Positions 8,805 to 18,470 are shown, counted from the first letter of the stretch. The stretch is 64,000 nucleotides of DNA from Acidobacteriota bacterium (GCA_008363385.1 RHKY01000023.1:1-64000), one strand, 5' to 3'. The notes: generated by a model not told the origin, from the sequence alone. Numbers and translations: made by a program.

Positions 8805-8818
8805 GCGGGCTCCGCCCG

Positions 8819-10175
<1,357 letters not shown>

Positions 10176-10183
<8 letters not shown>

Positions 10184-11648
10184 CGGCCCCGCTCCGGTCC
10201 CTCAGCGTCAGCGTCGCCCGGCACCCCCGCTCGCGGTCGGCGAGCGCGAGGTCGCCCGAGTAGCGCGTGGTCGCGATCCGGCGCGCGAGGAAGAGCCCCA
10301 TCCCCGAGCCGGTCGGCTTCGTCGTCACGTGCGGCGTGAAGAGGCGGCCGCGGACCTCGTCCGGGAGGCCCGGCCCCTCGTCCTCGACCGAGAGGGTCAC
10401 GGCGTCCCCCTCGCGCGGGGAGACCCGCACGACGACGGCGCCGCCGTCCGGGCTCGCCTCGATCGCGTTGACGACGAGGGCCTGCACCGCCGAGGCGAGC
10501 TCGGCCGGGATGCCGACGAGGTGGCAGTCGCCCTCGGGCGACTCCACCGTGACCCGGACCCGGCCCCGCGCGTCCTGCGCGGCCGAGAGCGCCACCTCCT
10601 CGGCCAGGCCTCGCAGGTCGACCCGGTCGGGGGCGCCGCCGTCGCTGGCGAGCGCGAGGAAGGACCGGATCGAGCGGTCGACGCTCCGGATCTGCCGCCG
10701 CGCCGACGCCGCGATCTCCTCGCCCTCCTCCCCGGCCCTCGACGCCAGCTCTTCCACGGCCAGCCCCAGCGCGTGGAGCGGGTTCCGGAGCGCGTGCGCC
10801 AGGCCGCGACCGACGTCCCCCAGCTCGCCCAGGTGCTCGCGCTCCCGGGCGGCCGCCGCCTCTCTCTCCAGCTCCCGCAGGCGGGCGGACATCCGGTCGA
10901 AGGCCTGGATCGCCTCGCCCACCTCGCCCGTGGCGCTCGCGCCGACCGTCTCGCCGAGGCGTCCCTCTCCCACCGAGCGCGCCGCCGCGGAGAGCTTCCG
11001 GAGCGGCGCGGAGACCCGGTGCGCCGCGATCCCGGCGGCTGCGAGGCCCAGCGCACAGAGGCCGAGGGACCCCAAGAGGAGGCGGTTGCGGAACCGCTCG
11101 ACCGCCTGCGCCACCCCCGCCTCCGGGATCGGGATCCGCGCCGCCACGTGAGGGCCCGTCACGACGAGGAACCGGGTCGGCCCCTTCGCTTCCTCCGTCC
11201 GCGTCCGCCTGACGACCCTGCCCTCCGCGTCGGTCCTCACCTCCACCGTCGTGACGATGCGACCCGGGGTCGGCTCGGACGGCGGGCCGGTCCCCGCCGG
11301 CTTCGTCTCCGTCTCCGCCCAGCGCAGCTCCTCGTGGACCTCGATCCGCTCTCCCGTCGTGGCCGGCGCGCCCTCCGGCGGCGCCGGCTTGGGAGGGACC
11401 GCGAAGACGAAGGAGCGCGTGACGCCGGGGGAGACGACGGCGGGAGGCTCTCCGGGGGAGTCGCCCTTCGTGACGACGCGGACCACCTGCGATCCGACGG
11501 AGGCCGCCAGCTTCGAAAGCTCGTCCGAGAGCTCGCGTGTCAGCGAGCCGACGAGCCACGCCTCCGCGGCCACGAGCAGCGCGAGCAGGCCGCCGAACAG
11601 CGCGAAGAGCCGGAGACGGAGTGTCAATCGAACCTCCGGGGCCAGCAT
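10176..11648 (-). CDS. sensor histidine kinase of the sigma54 two-component system
   Basis: This 490-residue inner-membrane kinase has a first membrane segment (about residues 10-32) and then a periplasmic sensor of about 140 residues rich in Pro, Glu and Val. A second membrane segment (about 192-214) is followed by a HAMP linker. The HisKA helix has its phosphoacceptor H285 in LAHALRNPLHAL, and the HATPase domain shows NAIEASPDGG, EDEGPGLP and GSGMGLFLARRI. It should phosphorylate the regulator encoded just downstream, with which it overlaps by 8 bases. The start could also be a TTG at 11672, eight codons upstream; the ATG at 11648 is preferred. Its signal is unknown. Confidence 0.9.
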
Positions 11649-11726
11649 GAGGCCCCGTGTCGGTTGCAGCAACCATCGTGCCCGGCGCCTCCGAGAGCGG
11701 GGGGCCTGGCCGGCCGACCCGATCTA

Positions 11727-11745
11727 GTTGAGATTCGATGTCAAC
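11727..11745. promoter_or_regulatory. dyad operator, possibly Fur-family, over the bfd-like promoter
   Basis: GTTGA-N9-TCAAC is a perfect inverted repeat, and the inner bases add further symmetry (TTGAnATnnnATnTCAA). It covers the -35 box and part of the spacer of the promoter for the bacterioferritin-associated ferredoxin-like gene, a position suited to a repressor. The AT-rich stretch stands out strongly from the surrounding sequence. Confidence 0.55.
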
Positions 11746-11756
11746 AATGATACCGT
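11728..11756 (+). promoter_or_regulatory. sigma70 promoter TTGAGA-N17-TACCGT
   Basis: TTGAGA (11728-11733), an exact 17-base spacer and TACCGT (11751-11756) precede the ATG at 11765 by 8 bases. This favours 11765 as the start of a leaderless message and rules against the ATG at 11738, which lies inside the operator. Confidence 0.6.
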
Positions 11757-11764
11757 CGGCGGGC

Positions 11765-11989
11765 ATGTCGGCCCGGCCCGAGAGCGCCCTCGCCCCGAGC
11801 TTCCCGTTCCGCCCCGTCCCCCGTGCCATGACGCGCTGCGAGTGCACGGGGGTGACCTTCGCCGAGATCGCCCGGCAGGTGGAGGCCGAGGGGCTGACGC
11901 TGGAAGAGGCCCAGGCCCGGACGGGCTGCGGGGGCCTCTGCACCGCCTGCGTCCCCGACCTCAGGGACTTCCTCCGGTCCCGCCGCTGA
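11765..11989 (+). CDS. bacterioferritin-associated ferredoxin-like [2Fe-2S] protein
   Basis: This 74-residue protein carries the four-cysteine BFD-type pattern: CEC in MTRCECTG and, about 32 residues later, CGGLCTAC. Such proteins bind one [2Fe-2S] cluster and pass electrons to bacterioferritin to release stored iron. The bacterioferritin gene starts 72 bases downstream, which supports this role. The start at 11765 is chosen from the promoter position; a Met at 11828, just before the first Cys, is the alternative and would give 53 residues. A dyad operator overlaps its promoter, so iron-dependent repression is likely. Confidence 0.8.
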   Translation: MSARPESALAPSFPFRPVPRAMTRCECTGVTFAEIARQVEAEGLTLEEAQARTGCGGLCTACVPDLRDFLRSRR

Positions 11990-12019
11990 CCCCGCTCGCC
12001 CGTCGAGATTCCGTCGCGC

Positions 12020-12025
12020 TAACAT
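12020..12025 (+). promoter_or_regulatory. possible -10 box TAACAT for bacterioferritin
   Basis: TAACAT would give a leader of about 30 bases that contains an AGGAG ribosome site. No clear -35 is visible, so bacterioferritin could also be read from the upstream promoter. Confidence 0.3.
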
Positions 12026-12060
12026 GCCCGGGCCGGGGCGAGCCCCGGACAGGAGCGGAG

Positions 12061-12531
12061 ATGAAGGGCAACAGCGACATCATCGAGGTCCTGAACGAGG
12101 TCCTCTGCGCGGAGCTGACGGCGATCAACCAGTACTTCATCCACGCGATGATGTGCAAGAACTGGGGCTACAAGAAGCTGGCGACGCACTCCCGCAAGGA
12201 GGCGATCGAGGAGATGGAGCACGCCCAGCAGGTGATCGAGCGGATCCTCTACCTCGAGGGCGTCCCCAACATGCAGAAGTACATGAAGGTCGCCGTGGGG
12301 CAGAACGTGCCCGAGCAGCACGCCTTCGACCTCGAGCTGGAGCACCAGGCCGTCGAGCGGCTCAACCGGGGCGTGGCGCTGGCCGTCGCCAGGGGGGACA
12401 ACGGGAGCCGGGCGCTCCTGGAGAAGATCCTCGTCGACGAGGAGGAGCACGTCGACTGGCTCGACGCGCAGCTCGAGATGATCCGGACGATCGGGGTCGA
12501 GAACTACCTCGCCCAGCAGATGTTCGAGTAG
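12061..12531 (+). CDS. bfr: bacterioferritin
   Basis: This 156-residue protein forms the 24-subunit iron-storage shell of the cytoplasm. All residues of the diiron ferroxidase centre are present at their standard numbers: E18, E51, H54, E94, E127 and H130. The haem-binding Met52 is also present in EEMEHAQ, so this is a haem-containing bacterioferritin rather than a plain ferritin. Length equals the family norm. The ATG at 12061 is preceded by AGGAG. Its neighbour upstream is the [2Fe-2S] ferredoxin-like partner expected to drive iron release. Confidence 0.97.
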   Translation: MKGNSDIIEVLNEVLCAELTAINQYFIHAMMCKNWGYKKLATHSRKEAIEEMEHAQQVIERILYLEGVPNMQKYMKVAVGQNVPEQHAFDLELEHQAVERLNRGVALAVARGDNGSRALLEKILVDEEEHVDWLDAQLEMIRTIGVENYLAQQMFE

Positions 12532-12575
12532 GACTCCCGCCCGGCGGGCCGCTCGGTCTTCGTCCCGCCGTCTGG

Positions 12576-12581
12576 TAGGCT
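12576..12581 (+). promoter_or_regulatory. possible -10 box TAGGCT for the hybrid kinase
   Basis: TAGGCT would give a leader of about 30 bases carrying GGGGAGGGA, a good ribosome site, before the GTG at 12617. Confidence 0.35.
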
Positions 12582-12616
12582 GCGGGCGACCCGAACAGTC
12601 GACCGGGGAGGGACTC

Positions 12617-14257
12617 GTGGCCGCGAAGAGGGGCGGAGCCTCCGGGATCAGCGCCGAGGGACGCGCCGGCGTCCGGGATGCGCCGCGCGGGGCCGGGTCG
12701 GCCGAGGATGCCACCGGCGCCTTCCTCTCGAGCATGAGCCACGAGCTGCGGACGCCGCTCAACGCCATCCTCGGCTACAGCGAGATGCTCCGCGAGGAGG
12801 CGCGGTCCGACGGGCTCCCGATCGCCGCCGACCTGGACAGGATCCACGCGGCCGGTCGCCAGCTCCTGGCGCTCGTCGAGGACGTCCTCGACCTCGCCAG
12901 GATCGAGGCCGGGAGGACGGAGCTCGCTCCCGAGCCCTTCGACGTCGCCGAGCTGGTCCGCGAGGTCGCGGAGGCCGCCGAGCCGGCGGCCCGGAAGGGC
13001 CGGAACCGGCTCGAGGTCGTCTGCCCGCCCACGGTGGGGGAGCTCTGCGCGGACCCGTCCAGGGTCCGGCAGAGCCTCTTCAACCTCCTCTCGAACGCGT
13101 GCCGGTTCACGGAAGACGGGCTGGTCCGGCTCCGGGTGGCCGGGCACGGCACCGGCGCCTCGGCCGGCGTGACGTTCGAGGTCTCCGACACGGGTCCGGG
13201 GATGTCGCCCGAGGAGCTGTCGGGGCTCTTCCGGCCCTTCGCCCAGGTCGACGGATCCCCGTCTCGCCGCCACGGCGGGCCCGGCCTCGGCCTGGCCCTG
13301 GCACGGCGGCTCTGCCGGCTGATGGGCGGGGACGTCTCGGTCACGAGCGAGCCGGGGCGCGGCTCGGTCTTCACCATCCAGCTCCCGCGCCGGTCCGCCG
13401 AGCCCCGGAGCCGTCCCGGGCGGGTGTCGCCGCCCCTGCGCACGTTTGCCGAAGAGGCGCCCCTCGTCCTCGTGATCGACGACGACCCCGAGGTGCGCGG
13501 CCTCCTCGCCGCCTCCCTCGCCCGGGAGGGCTGCCGGGTCGCGGAGGCCGAGAGCGCCGAGGAGGGGCTCGCGCTGGCGTTCCGGCTCTCGCCCGCCCTG
13601 ATCACGCTGGACGCGCTCCTTCCGGGCATGGACGGGTGGGCGGTCCTCTCGGCCCTGAAGGCCGATCCCGACACCGCCGGGATCCCGGTCGTGATGGCCT
13701 CGATGGTCCCGGCTCTGGACGCCGGGTTCGTCCTCGGGCCGACCGAGCTCGTGACGAGGCCGATCGACCGCGCCCGCCTCCGGCGGGTGGTGGCGGAGGT
13801 GCCGGGGCTCCCGGGAGCGGCGCTGGTCGCCGTCCCGGACGCGTCCTCGCGGTCGATCTCGCGCCGGATCCTCGCGGAGAGGGGGTGGACGGCGCTGGAG
13901 GCCGAAGACGGCCGCGGCGCGCTGGCGGCCCTGGCGGCGGCGCGGCCGCGGCTCGTCCTCCTCGACCCGGCGCTGCCGGACCTGGACGCCACGGAGCTCC
14001 TGGTGCGTCTCCGGCGCCCCGGGGCCGGGCCGGGCGTCCGGGTCGTCGTCGTGTCGGACCGCGAACCGACCGCCGCGACCCGGAAGCGGCTCGCCGGCGC
14101 CGTCGAACGGACCCTCGCCCGCGGGGGCGTGACGCCCTCCCAGCTCCTCGAGGTCCTGCGCGAGTCGGCGGCGAGGTCCCTCGACACGAGGTCCGGCCCA
14201 CCCGGCCCGGACCCCACCGCGGCGGGCGACGCCGAGCCCGCCGGAGGAACGCAATGA
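12617..14257 (+). CDS. cytoplasmic hybrid histidine kinase with two receiver domains
   Basis: This 546-residue protein has no membrane segment. The order is a short variable N-terminus, HisKA with H42 in SMSHELRTPLNAI, a HATPase domain with NLLSNACRF, DTGPGM and GPGLGLALA (to about residue 260), a first receiver with D332 in LITLDALLPGMDG, and a second receiver-like domain with D450 in LVLLDPALPDLD. The first receiver keeps the acidic pocket (VIDDDPE). The second has lost most of it (VAVPDAS), so it may be a docking or pseudo-receiver domain. The tail is Pro-rich and disordered. The stop overlaps the next start by 4 bases. Confidence 0.9.
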   Translation: MAAKRGGASGISAEGRAGVRDAPRGAGSAEDATGAFLSSMSHELRTPLNAILGYSEMLREEARSDGLPIAADLDRIHAAGRQLLALVEDVLDLARIEAGRTELAPEPFDVAELVREVAEAAEPAARKGRNRLEVVCPPTVGELCADPSRVRQSLFNLLSNACRFTEDGLVRLRVAGHGTGASAGVTFEVSDTGPGMSPEELSGLFRPFAQVDGSPSRRHGGPGLGLALARRLCRLMGGDVSVTSEPGRGSVFTIQLPRRSAEPRSRPGRVSPPLRTFAEEAPLVLVIDDDPEVRGLLAASLAREGCRVAEAESAEEGLALAFRLSPALITLDALLPGMDGWAVLSALKADPDTAGIPVVMASMVPALDAGFVLGPTELVTRPIDRARLRRVVAEVPGLPGAALVAVPDASSRSISRRILAERGWTALEAEDGRGALAALAAARPRLVLLDPALPDLDATELLVRLRRPGAGPGVRVVVVSDREPTAATRKRLAGAVERTLARGGVTPSQLLEVLRESAARSLDTRSGPPGPDPTAAGDAEPAGGTQ

Positions 14258-14739
14258 CGACACACGATTCCGCCCGCGAGCTCCTCCGCCACACGGTCGC
14301 CACCCTCGCGTACCGGGGCGGCAAGGCCCTGCGCGGGGCGCCGGCCGGCTTCGAGTCGTTCCGCGCCGCCGAGGGCTCGCGCCCCGCCGGCGCCGTCCTC
14401 GCGCACGTCGGCGACCTCCTCGACTGGGCGCGGAGGCTGGCCGACGGGGAGCACGTCTGGAGAGAGGCCCCCCCGGGGAGGTGGGACGACGGCGTGGCGC
14501 GCTTCTTCGACGCGCTCGCCCGCCTCGACGAGCGGCTCGCCTCGGAGGCGCCGCTCGGCTTCCCGGCCGAGCGGATCTTCCAGGGACCGATCGCCGACGC
14601 CCTCGGCCACGTCGGGCAGATCGCGATGCTGAGGCGGCTCGCGGGCGCGCCCGTCAAGGGGGAGAACTACTTCAAGGCCGAGATCACCGCCGGGCGCGTG
14701 GGGCCCGAGCAGGCGGCGCCGCGGCGGGAATTCGACTGA
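14254..14739 (+). CDS. DinB-like four-helix protein
   Basis: This 161-residue protein is mostly helical and looks like a DinB/YfiT-type four-helix bundle. Supporting features are ILxHVGDLLDWA-like and DALGHVGQIAMLRRL segments, where His residues would bind a metal. Family members are metal-dependent transferases or hydrolases, often thiol-linked, but most are uncharacterised. The ATG overlaps the stop of the hybrid kinase gene (ATGA), so the two are translationally coupled. I cannot name its substrate. Confidence 0.65.
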   Translation: MTTHDSARELLRHTVATLAYRGGKALRGAPAGFESFRAAEGSRPAGAVLAHVGDLLDWARRLADGEHVWREAPPGRWDDGVARFFDALARLDERLASEAPLGFPAERIFQGPIADALGHVGQIAMLRRLAGAPVKGENYFKAEITAGRVGPEQAAPRREFD

Positions 14740-14830
14740 CCCGTCCGGGGAGGGCCCCGGCGGCGGTGTCCTGGGGGAGCCCGCGCCCGTCCGTCTCGGA
14801 GCGGCGCCCCGGGCGGCCTCCTCCCGGGCT

Positions 14831-14836
14831 TAGGAT
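14831..14836 (+). promoter_or_regulatory. -10 box TAGGAT, leaderless promoter
   Basis: TAGGAT is followed by 6 bases and then the GTG at 14843, so the message should begin at the start codon. Confidence 0.5.
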
Positions 14837-14842
14837 GGCGGT

Positions 14843-15409
14843 GTGGAGCGGCTCGAGGGCGAGGCGGGCTTCCGTGTCGAGTACGAGCTGACGCTCCGGG
14901 ACCTGGAGGCATTCCACCTCCACCGCGCCACGATGCGCGACGAGGCGCTCGTCAGGAACCAGGCCGCCGTCGCCGCGGTCGCCACGGGGCTCCTGTTCGG
15001 GCTGGCCCGCCTGCGCGAGTCGGCGAGCGCCCTGCAGGCGGTCCTGGCGTTCAGCGTCGGGGCGGTGGCGGCGTTCCTCGTCTTCCCGCCCTACTTCCGG
15101 TGGCGGGTCCGGAGGAACGTCCGGATCGTCTTCGGTGGCGAGGAGGGGAAGCGGGCGCTGGGAGCGCGAGCGCTCCTCCTGACGGAGCGGGGAGTCGCCG
15201 AGTCGACGGCGGAGGTCCGCGTGGAGATCCTCTGGGAGGCGATCGACTCGGCCGTCGTCACGGCGCGGCACGTCTTCCTGGAGTCCGGCCCGAGCGTCGG
15301 GCTCGTGGTCCCGCTCCCGTCCTTTCCCGCCGAGGCGCTCGAGCTCCTCCGTCGCCGCCTCGGAGGGGTCCTCGTCGAGAGGGGCGGGCGCCGGCGCGGC
15401 CGGGCGTAG
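14843..15409 (+). CDS. YcxB-like membrane protein
   Basis: This 188-residue protein opens with VEYELTLRDLEAFHLH, typical of the YcxB-like family. Two membrane segments follow (about residues 40-57 and 68-86, the latter containing VLAFSVGAVAAFLVF), and then a cytoplasmic PH-like beta domain with LLLTERGVAEST and a WEAIDSAVVTARHVFLE strand pair. The function of the family is not known. The TAG stop is reused as part of the next gene's -10 box. Confidence 0.72.
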   Translation: MERLEGEAGFRVEYELTLRDLEAFHLHRATMRDEALVRNQAAVAAVATGLLFGLARLRESASALQAVLAFSVGAVAAFLVFPPYFRWRVRRNVRIVFGGEEGKRALGARALLLTERGVAESTAEVRVEILWEAIDSAVVTARHVFLESGPSVGLVVPLPSFPAEALELLRRRLGGVLVERGGRRRGRA

Positions 15410-15412
15410 GAT
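15407..15412 (+). promoter_or_regulatory. -10 box TAGGAT overlapping a stop codon
   Basis: The stop TAG of the YcxB-like gene starts TAGGAT, which ends 7 bases before the ATG of the nitrilase gene at 15420. Confidence 0.45.
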
Positions 15413-15419
15413 CTCCTCG

Positions 15420-16385
15420 ATGACGTCCTTCCGGGCCGCCGTCGTCCAGGACGCCCCCGTCCCGTTCGACACCCCCGCGACGCTCGAGCGGCTGCGGCTC
15501 CGGGCCGCGGAGGCCGCGCGGTGGGGCGCCGCGCTCGCGGTCTTTCCCGAGGCGTTCCTCGGCGGCTACCCGAAGGGACAGGACTTCGGTACCCGCGTCG
15601 GGTTCCGGACGCCGGCCGGGCGCCGCCTCTTCGAGCGTTACGCCGAGGCCGCGATCGCGGTCCCCGGTCCCGAGACCGCCCGCGTCGGCGAGGTGGCCCG
15701 CGAGCTCGGCCTCCACCTCGTCGTCGGGGCGATCGAGCGTGCCGGCGGGAGCCTGTACGGGGCCGCCCTGACGTTCGGGCCGGACGGGACGCTCCTCTTC
15801 GCTAGGAGGAAGCTGACGCCCACGGCGCTGGAGCGGCTCATCTGGGGCGCGGGGGACGGCTCGGACGTCTCGGTCGTCCCGACGACGGTGGGGCGCCTCG
15901 CCCCCGCGATCTGCTGGGAGAGCTACCAGCCGCTCTTCCGCACGGCGCTCTACGCGCGGGGCGTCGAGGTCTACTGCGCCCTGACGGTCGACGACCGGGA
16001 CACCTGGCTCGCCTCGATGCGGCACGTGGCGGCCGAGGGGCGCTGCTTCGTCCTGTCGTCCTGCCAGTACGCCACGCGCCGGGAGGTTCCGTTCGGCCTG
16101 GAGGCCGGCGACGCGGACCCCGGGGAGGTGCTGATCCGCGGCGGCAGCTGCGTCGTCTCGCCGCTCGGCGAGGTCCTGGCGGGGCCCCTCGAGGGAGGGC
16201 CCGGGGTCCTCCTCGCCGAGGTCGACCTCGGGGAGGTCACCCGGGGGAAGCTGGACCTCGACGTCGTCGGCCACTCGGCGCGTCCCGACGTCTTCCGGCT
16301 CGAGGTGCGGACGGGAGCCGCCCGCCCGGTCGCCTTCCTCGCCGGGGACGCGGGTCCAGGCCCCCGGGACGGGAGCGGCTCCTGA
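15420..16385 (+). CDS. nitrilase-family carbon-nitrogen hydrolase
   Basis: This 321-residue enzyme has the full Glu-Lys-Cys triad of the nitrilase superfamily: E44 in VFPEAFLGGYPKG, K131 in FARRKLTPT and C165 in APAICWESYQPL. The FPEAFLGGYP and CWE(S/N) forms are those of true nitrilases (EC 3.5.5) that turn a nitrile directly into an acid and ammonia, rather than amidases. Length matches bacterial aliphatic or aryl nitrilases. It is cytoplasmic and probably forms spirals or oligomers. The ATG at 15420 has a -10 hexamer 7 bases upstream and no ribosome site. Confidence 0.92.
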   Translation: MTSFRAAVVQDAPVPFDTPATLERLRLRAAEAARWGAALAVFPEAFLGGYPKGQDFGTRVGFRTPAGRRLFERYAEAAIAVPGPETARVGEVARELGLHLVVGAIERAGGSLYGAALTFGPDGTLLFARRKLTPTALERLIWGAGDGSDVSVVPTTVGRLAPAICWESYQPLFRTALYARGVEVYCALTVDDRDTWLASMRHVAAEGRCFVLSSCQYATRREVPFGLEAGDADPGEVLIRGGSCVVSPLGEVLAGPLEGGPGVLLAEVDLGEVTRGKLDLDVVGHSARPDVFRLEVRTGAARPVAFLAGDAGPGPRDGSGS

Positions 16386-16410
16386 GCGGGCGCGGCGGGA
16401 GATCGCGTCC

Positions 16411-16800
16411 GTGACCGAGAGCCCCACGGGGGTCGCCCTCGTCCTCCTGGCCGCCCTCGGGTCGTTCGGGGGGGCGGGCCTCTCCCTCCTGGCGGTCTTC
16501 GCGGCCGTGGGCGCGGGCGAGCGCCGCGCCATGGCGAGCGGGGTCGCCGCGGTGGCCTGCGGGATCCTCGCGACGCTCCTCCTGACCGGGGCCTCGGCAC
16601 GCGTCGTCCCCTGGCCGGTGGTGATCGCCTTCGAGCTCCTGGTGGCCGGCCTCTGCGCCTGGTCCGCCGGCAGCGTCTCCCGGGCGGTGGACGGCGGGCG
16701 GCCGGGGAGCCGCGGCCCGGCGGCCGCCTTCGCCGCGGGCGCGGCCTCGGCGCTCCTCTCGGTCGCCGCCGCCGTGGCCTTCCTGGTTCACGGCGGCTGA
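16411..16800 (+). CDS. small four-helix membrane protein
   Basis: This 129-residue protein has four predicted membrane segments (about residues 8-33, 40-60, 66-90 and 103-127) with a short charged loop GERR and a Gly/Arg-rich loop before the last helix. I do not recognise a family. The GTG at 16411 starts 25 bases after the nitrilase gene, so the two are probably co-transcribed. The stop codon lies in the loop of a hairpin. Confidence 0.6.
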   Translation: MTESPTGVALVLLAALGSFGGAGLSLLAVFAAVGAGERRAMASGVAAVACGILATLLLTGASARVVPWPVVIAFELLVAGLCAWSAGSVSRAVDGGRPGSRGPAAAFAAGAASALLSVAAAVAFLVHGG

Positions 16801-16823
16801 GCCGCCCCGGCGCGCCCCGCGCC
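16792..16823. terminator. double hairpin between convergent genes
   Basis: GGCGGC-TGA-GCCGCC (16792-16806) holds the stop codon of the membrane protein in its loop. A second stem, GGCGCG-CCC-CGCGCC (16809-16823), lies just before the 3' end of the lipoamide dehydrogenase gene. Confidence 0.5.
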
Positions 16824-16825
16824 GC

Positions 16826-18253
16826 CTACCCGTGGATGTTCTGGCCGTGGACCGCCTCGGCGGCCTCGTGCAACGCCTCGGAGAGCGTCGGGTGGGCGTG
16901 GATGGTCCGGATCATCTCCTCGGTCGTCGCCTCGCACTTCAGGAACGCCGCGGCCTGCCCGATCAGCTCGGTGGCGTGCGGGCCGATGACGTGGACGCCC
17001 AGCACCTCGTCGTGCCTGGCCTCCGAGACGATCTTCACGAAGCCCTCGTTCGTGTGCTCCATGGCGGACTTGGCCAGGACCGAGAAGTTGAACCTCCCGA
17101 CGCGGACGTCGTACCCGCGCTCGCGGGCCTTCGCCTCGGAGAGGCCGATCGAGGCGACTTCCGGGTCGGTGTACGTGCACCCGGGGACCTGGTCGCGGTC
17201 GACGGGGAACGTCGGGCGGCCCGCGATCGTCTCGGCCGCGACGATCGCCTCGGCCGACGCCACGTGCGCGAGCCAGATCGTCGGCGTGCAGTCGCCGATG
17301 GCGAAGACGCCGGGGACGTTCGTCCGCTGGAAGGCGTCGACGGTGACGTACCCCTTCTCGGTGGCGACGCCCAGGGCCTCGAGGCCGAGGTTCTCGGTGA
17401 CGGGCCTCCGCCCGACGGCCAGGAGCACCTTCTCCACGTCCCAGGTCCGCTCCTGTCCGTCGCCCGTCACGGCGGCGACGCGCAGGGTCCCGTCGGCGTT
17501 CTCGGCGACCGCCTCGACGGCGGTCTTCGTCCAGCACTCGATCCCCTTCCTCTTGAAGGAGCGCTCGATCTCCTTGGAGACCTCCTCGTCCTCCACCGGC
17601 AGGAGGCGGGGGAGGACCTCGACGAGGACCGTCTTCGTGCCGTAGCGGGCGTAGCACGAGGCGAACTCGGAGCCGACCGCGCCCGACCCGATGACGAGCA
17701 TCGAGGCCGGGACGGAGGTCGACCTGAGGACGTGGTCGGAGTTCAGGATCTTCGCGCCGTCCGCGCGGAGGAACGGCAGGTCGCGAGGGACCGAGCCGGT
17801 CGCCAGGATCACGGATCGCGCCGAGAGGAGGGTGTCTGCCCCGTCCTCGCCCGCGACGGCGACGCGGTCGGCGGCCAGCAGCCGCCCCCAGCCCGCGTGG
17901 ACGTCGACCTTGTTCTTCTTCATCAGGTACTCGACGCCCTTGGCCCCCTTCAGGACCACCTTGTCGCGGAACCGGACCACGCCGGGGAAGTCGAGCTCCA
18001 CCGCCTGCGTCTTCACGCCGAAGCCGGCGGCGTGGCGGGCCTCGTCGAGGAGGGTGGCGGACTTGAGCATCGCCTTCGTCGGGATGCAGCCTCGGTGCAG
18101 GCAGGTGCCGCCCAGGCCCACGCCGGCGACCTTCGCGTCCTTCTCGACGAGGGCGGTCTTCAGTCCCAGCTGGGCGCACCGGATGGCGGCGACGTAGCCG
18201 CCGGGCCCGGATCCGATGACGACGACGTCGTAGGAGAGGGGAGATGCGCTCAC
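16826..18253 (-). CDS. lpdA: dihydrolipoyl dehydrogenase (E3)
   Basis: This 475-residue flavoprotein reoxidises dihydrolipoamide in 2-oxoacid dehydrogenase complexes or the glycine cleavage system, passing electrons to NAD+. FAD binding is shown by VVIGSGPGGYVAA (11-23), the redox disulfide by C51 and C56 in GGTCLHRGCIPTK, NAD binding by VIGSGAVGSEFAS, and the C-terminal His-Glu pair by HAHPTLSEALHEA. Length is standard. It stands alone without E1 or E2 genes. The GTG at 18253 has AAAAGGAG six bases upstream, and the message has an 85-base leader with two hairpins. Confidence 0.95.
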   Translation of the reverse strand: MSASPLSYDVVVIGSGPGGYVAAIRCAQLGLKTALVEKDAKVAGVGLGGTCLHRGCIPTKAMLKSATLLDEARHAAGFGVKTQAVELDFPGVVRFRDKVVLKGAKGVEYLMKKNKVDVHAGWGRLLAADRVAVAGEDGADTLLSARSVILATGSVPRDLPFLRADGAKILNSDHVLRSTSVPASMLVIGSGAVGSEFASCYARYGTKTVLVEVLPRLLPVEDEEVSKEIERSFKRKGIECWTKTAVEAVAENADGTLRVAAVTGDGQERTWDVEKVLLAVGRRPVTENLGLEALGVATEKGYVTVDAFQRTNVPGVFAIGDCTPTIWLAHVASAEAIVAAETIAGRPTFPVDRDQVPGCTYTDPEVASIGLSEAKARERGYDVRVGRFNFSVLAKSAMEHTNEGFVKIVSEARHDEVLGVHVIGPHATELIGQAAAFLKCEATTEEMIRTIHAHPTLSEALHEAAEAVHGQNIHG

Positions 18254-18275
18254 GGGGGCTCCTTTTCGTTCGCGC

Positions 18276-18330
18276 GGGAGCCTCGCGGGCTCCCTCGCGC
18301 CGGGCTGCCGGGTCGCGCGCGACGGCGCGC
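18276..18330 (-). promoter_or_regulatory. two hairpins in the lpdA leader
   Basis: GGGAGCC/GGCTCCC (18276-18294) and GCGCGC-GACG-GCGCGC (18315-18330) fall between the predicted -10 box and the ribosome site of lpdA. They could be regulatory or simply structural. Confidence 0.35.
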
Positions 18331-18344
18331 CACGGGCGGCGGGG

Positions 18345-18350
18345 ATTATA
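18345..18350 (-). promoter_or_regulatory. -10 box TATAAT for lpdA
   Basis: A perfect TATAAT on the minus strand, rare in sequence this GC-rich, would start transcription about 85 bases before the lpdA GTG. Confidence 0.55.
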
Positions 18351-18401
18351 GGTTCCCGCTGCCGGCCGGACGGCGGCCCCGCGGCCTGGTACGGGCCCTG
18401 C

Positions 18402-18424
18402 TAGGCTGGCACCGGGGGTGCCAG
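18402..18424 (+). promoter_or_regulatory. -10 box TAGGCT with a hairpin at the transcript start
   Basis: TAGGCT (18402-18407) is followed at once by CTGGCACC-GGG-GGTGCCAG (18406-18424), a perfect 8-bp stem with a 3-base loop. The stem would lie at the 5' end of the message for the gene at 18471, or act as an operator over the start point. Confidence 0.4.
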
Positions 18425-18470
18425 GTCCGTCCGCCCGGGAGGGCGGCGTACCGGCCCCCGGGAGGACGCC

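Noticed and set aside
11716-11744. Minus-strand TTGACA (11744-11739) as a promoter for the sigma54-system kinase
   Set aside because: No TANNNT lies at 16-18 bases downstream. TAGATC is too close and imperfect.
11738-11989. Earlier ATG for the bacterioferritin-associated ferredoxin-like gene
   Set aside because: It lies inside the operator and upstream of the -10 box, so transcripts would not contain it.
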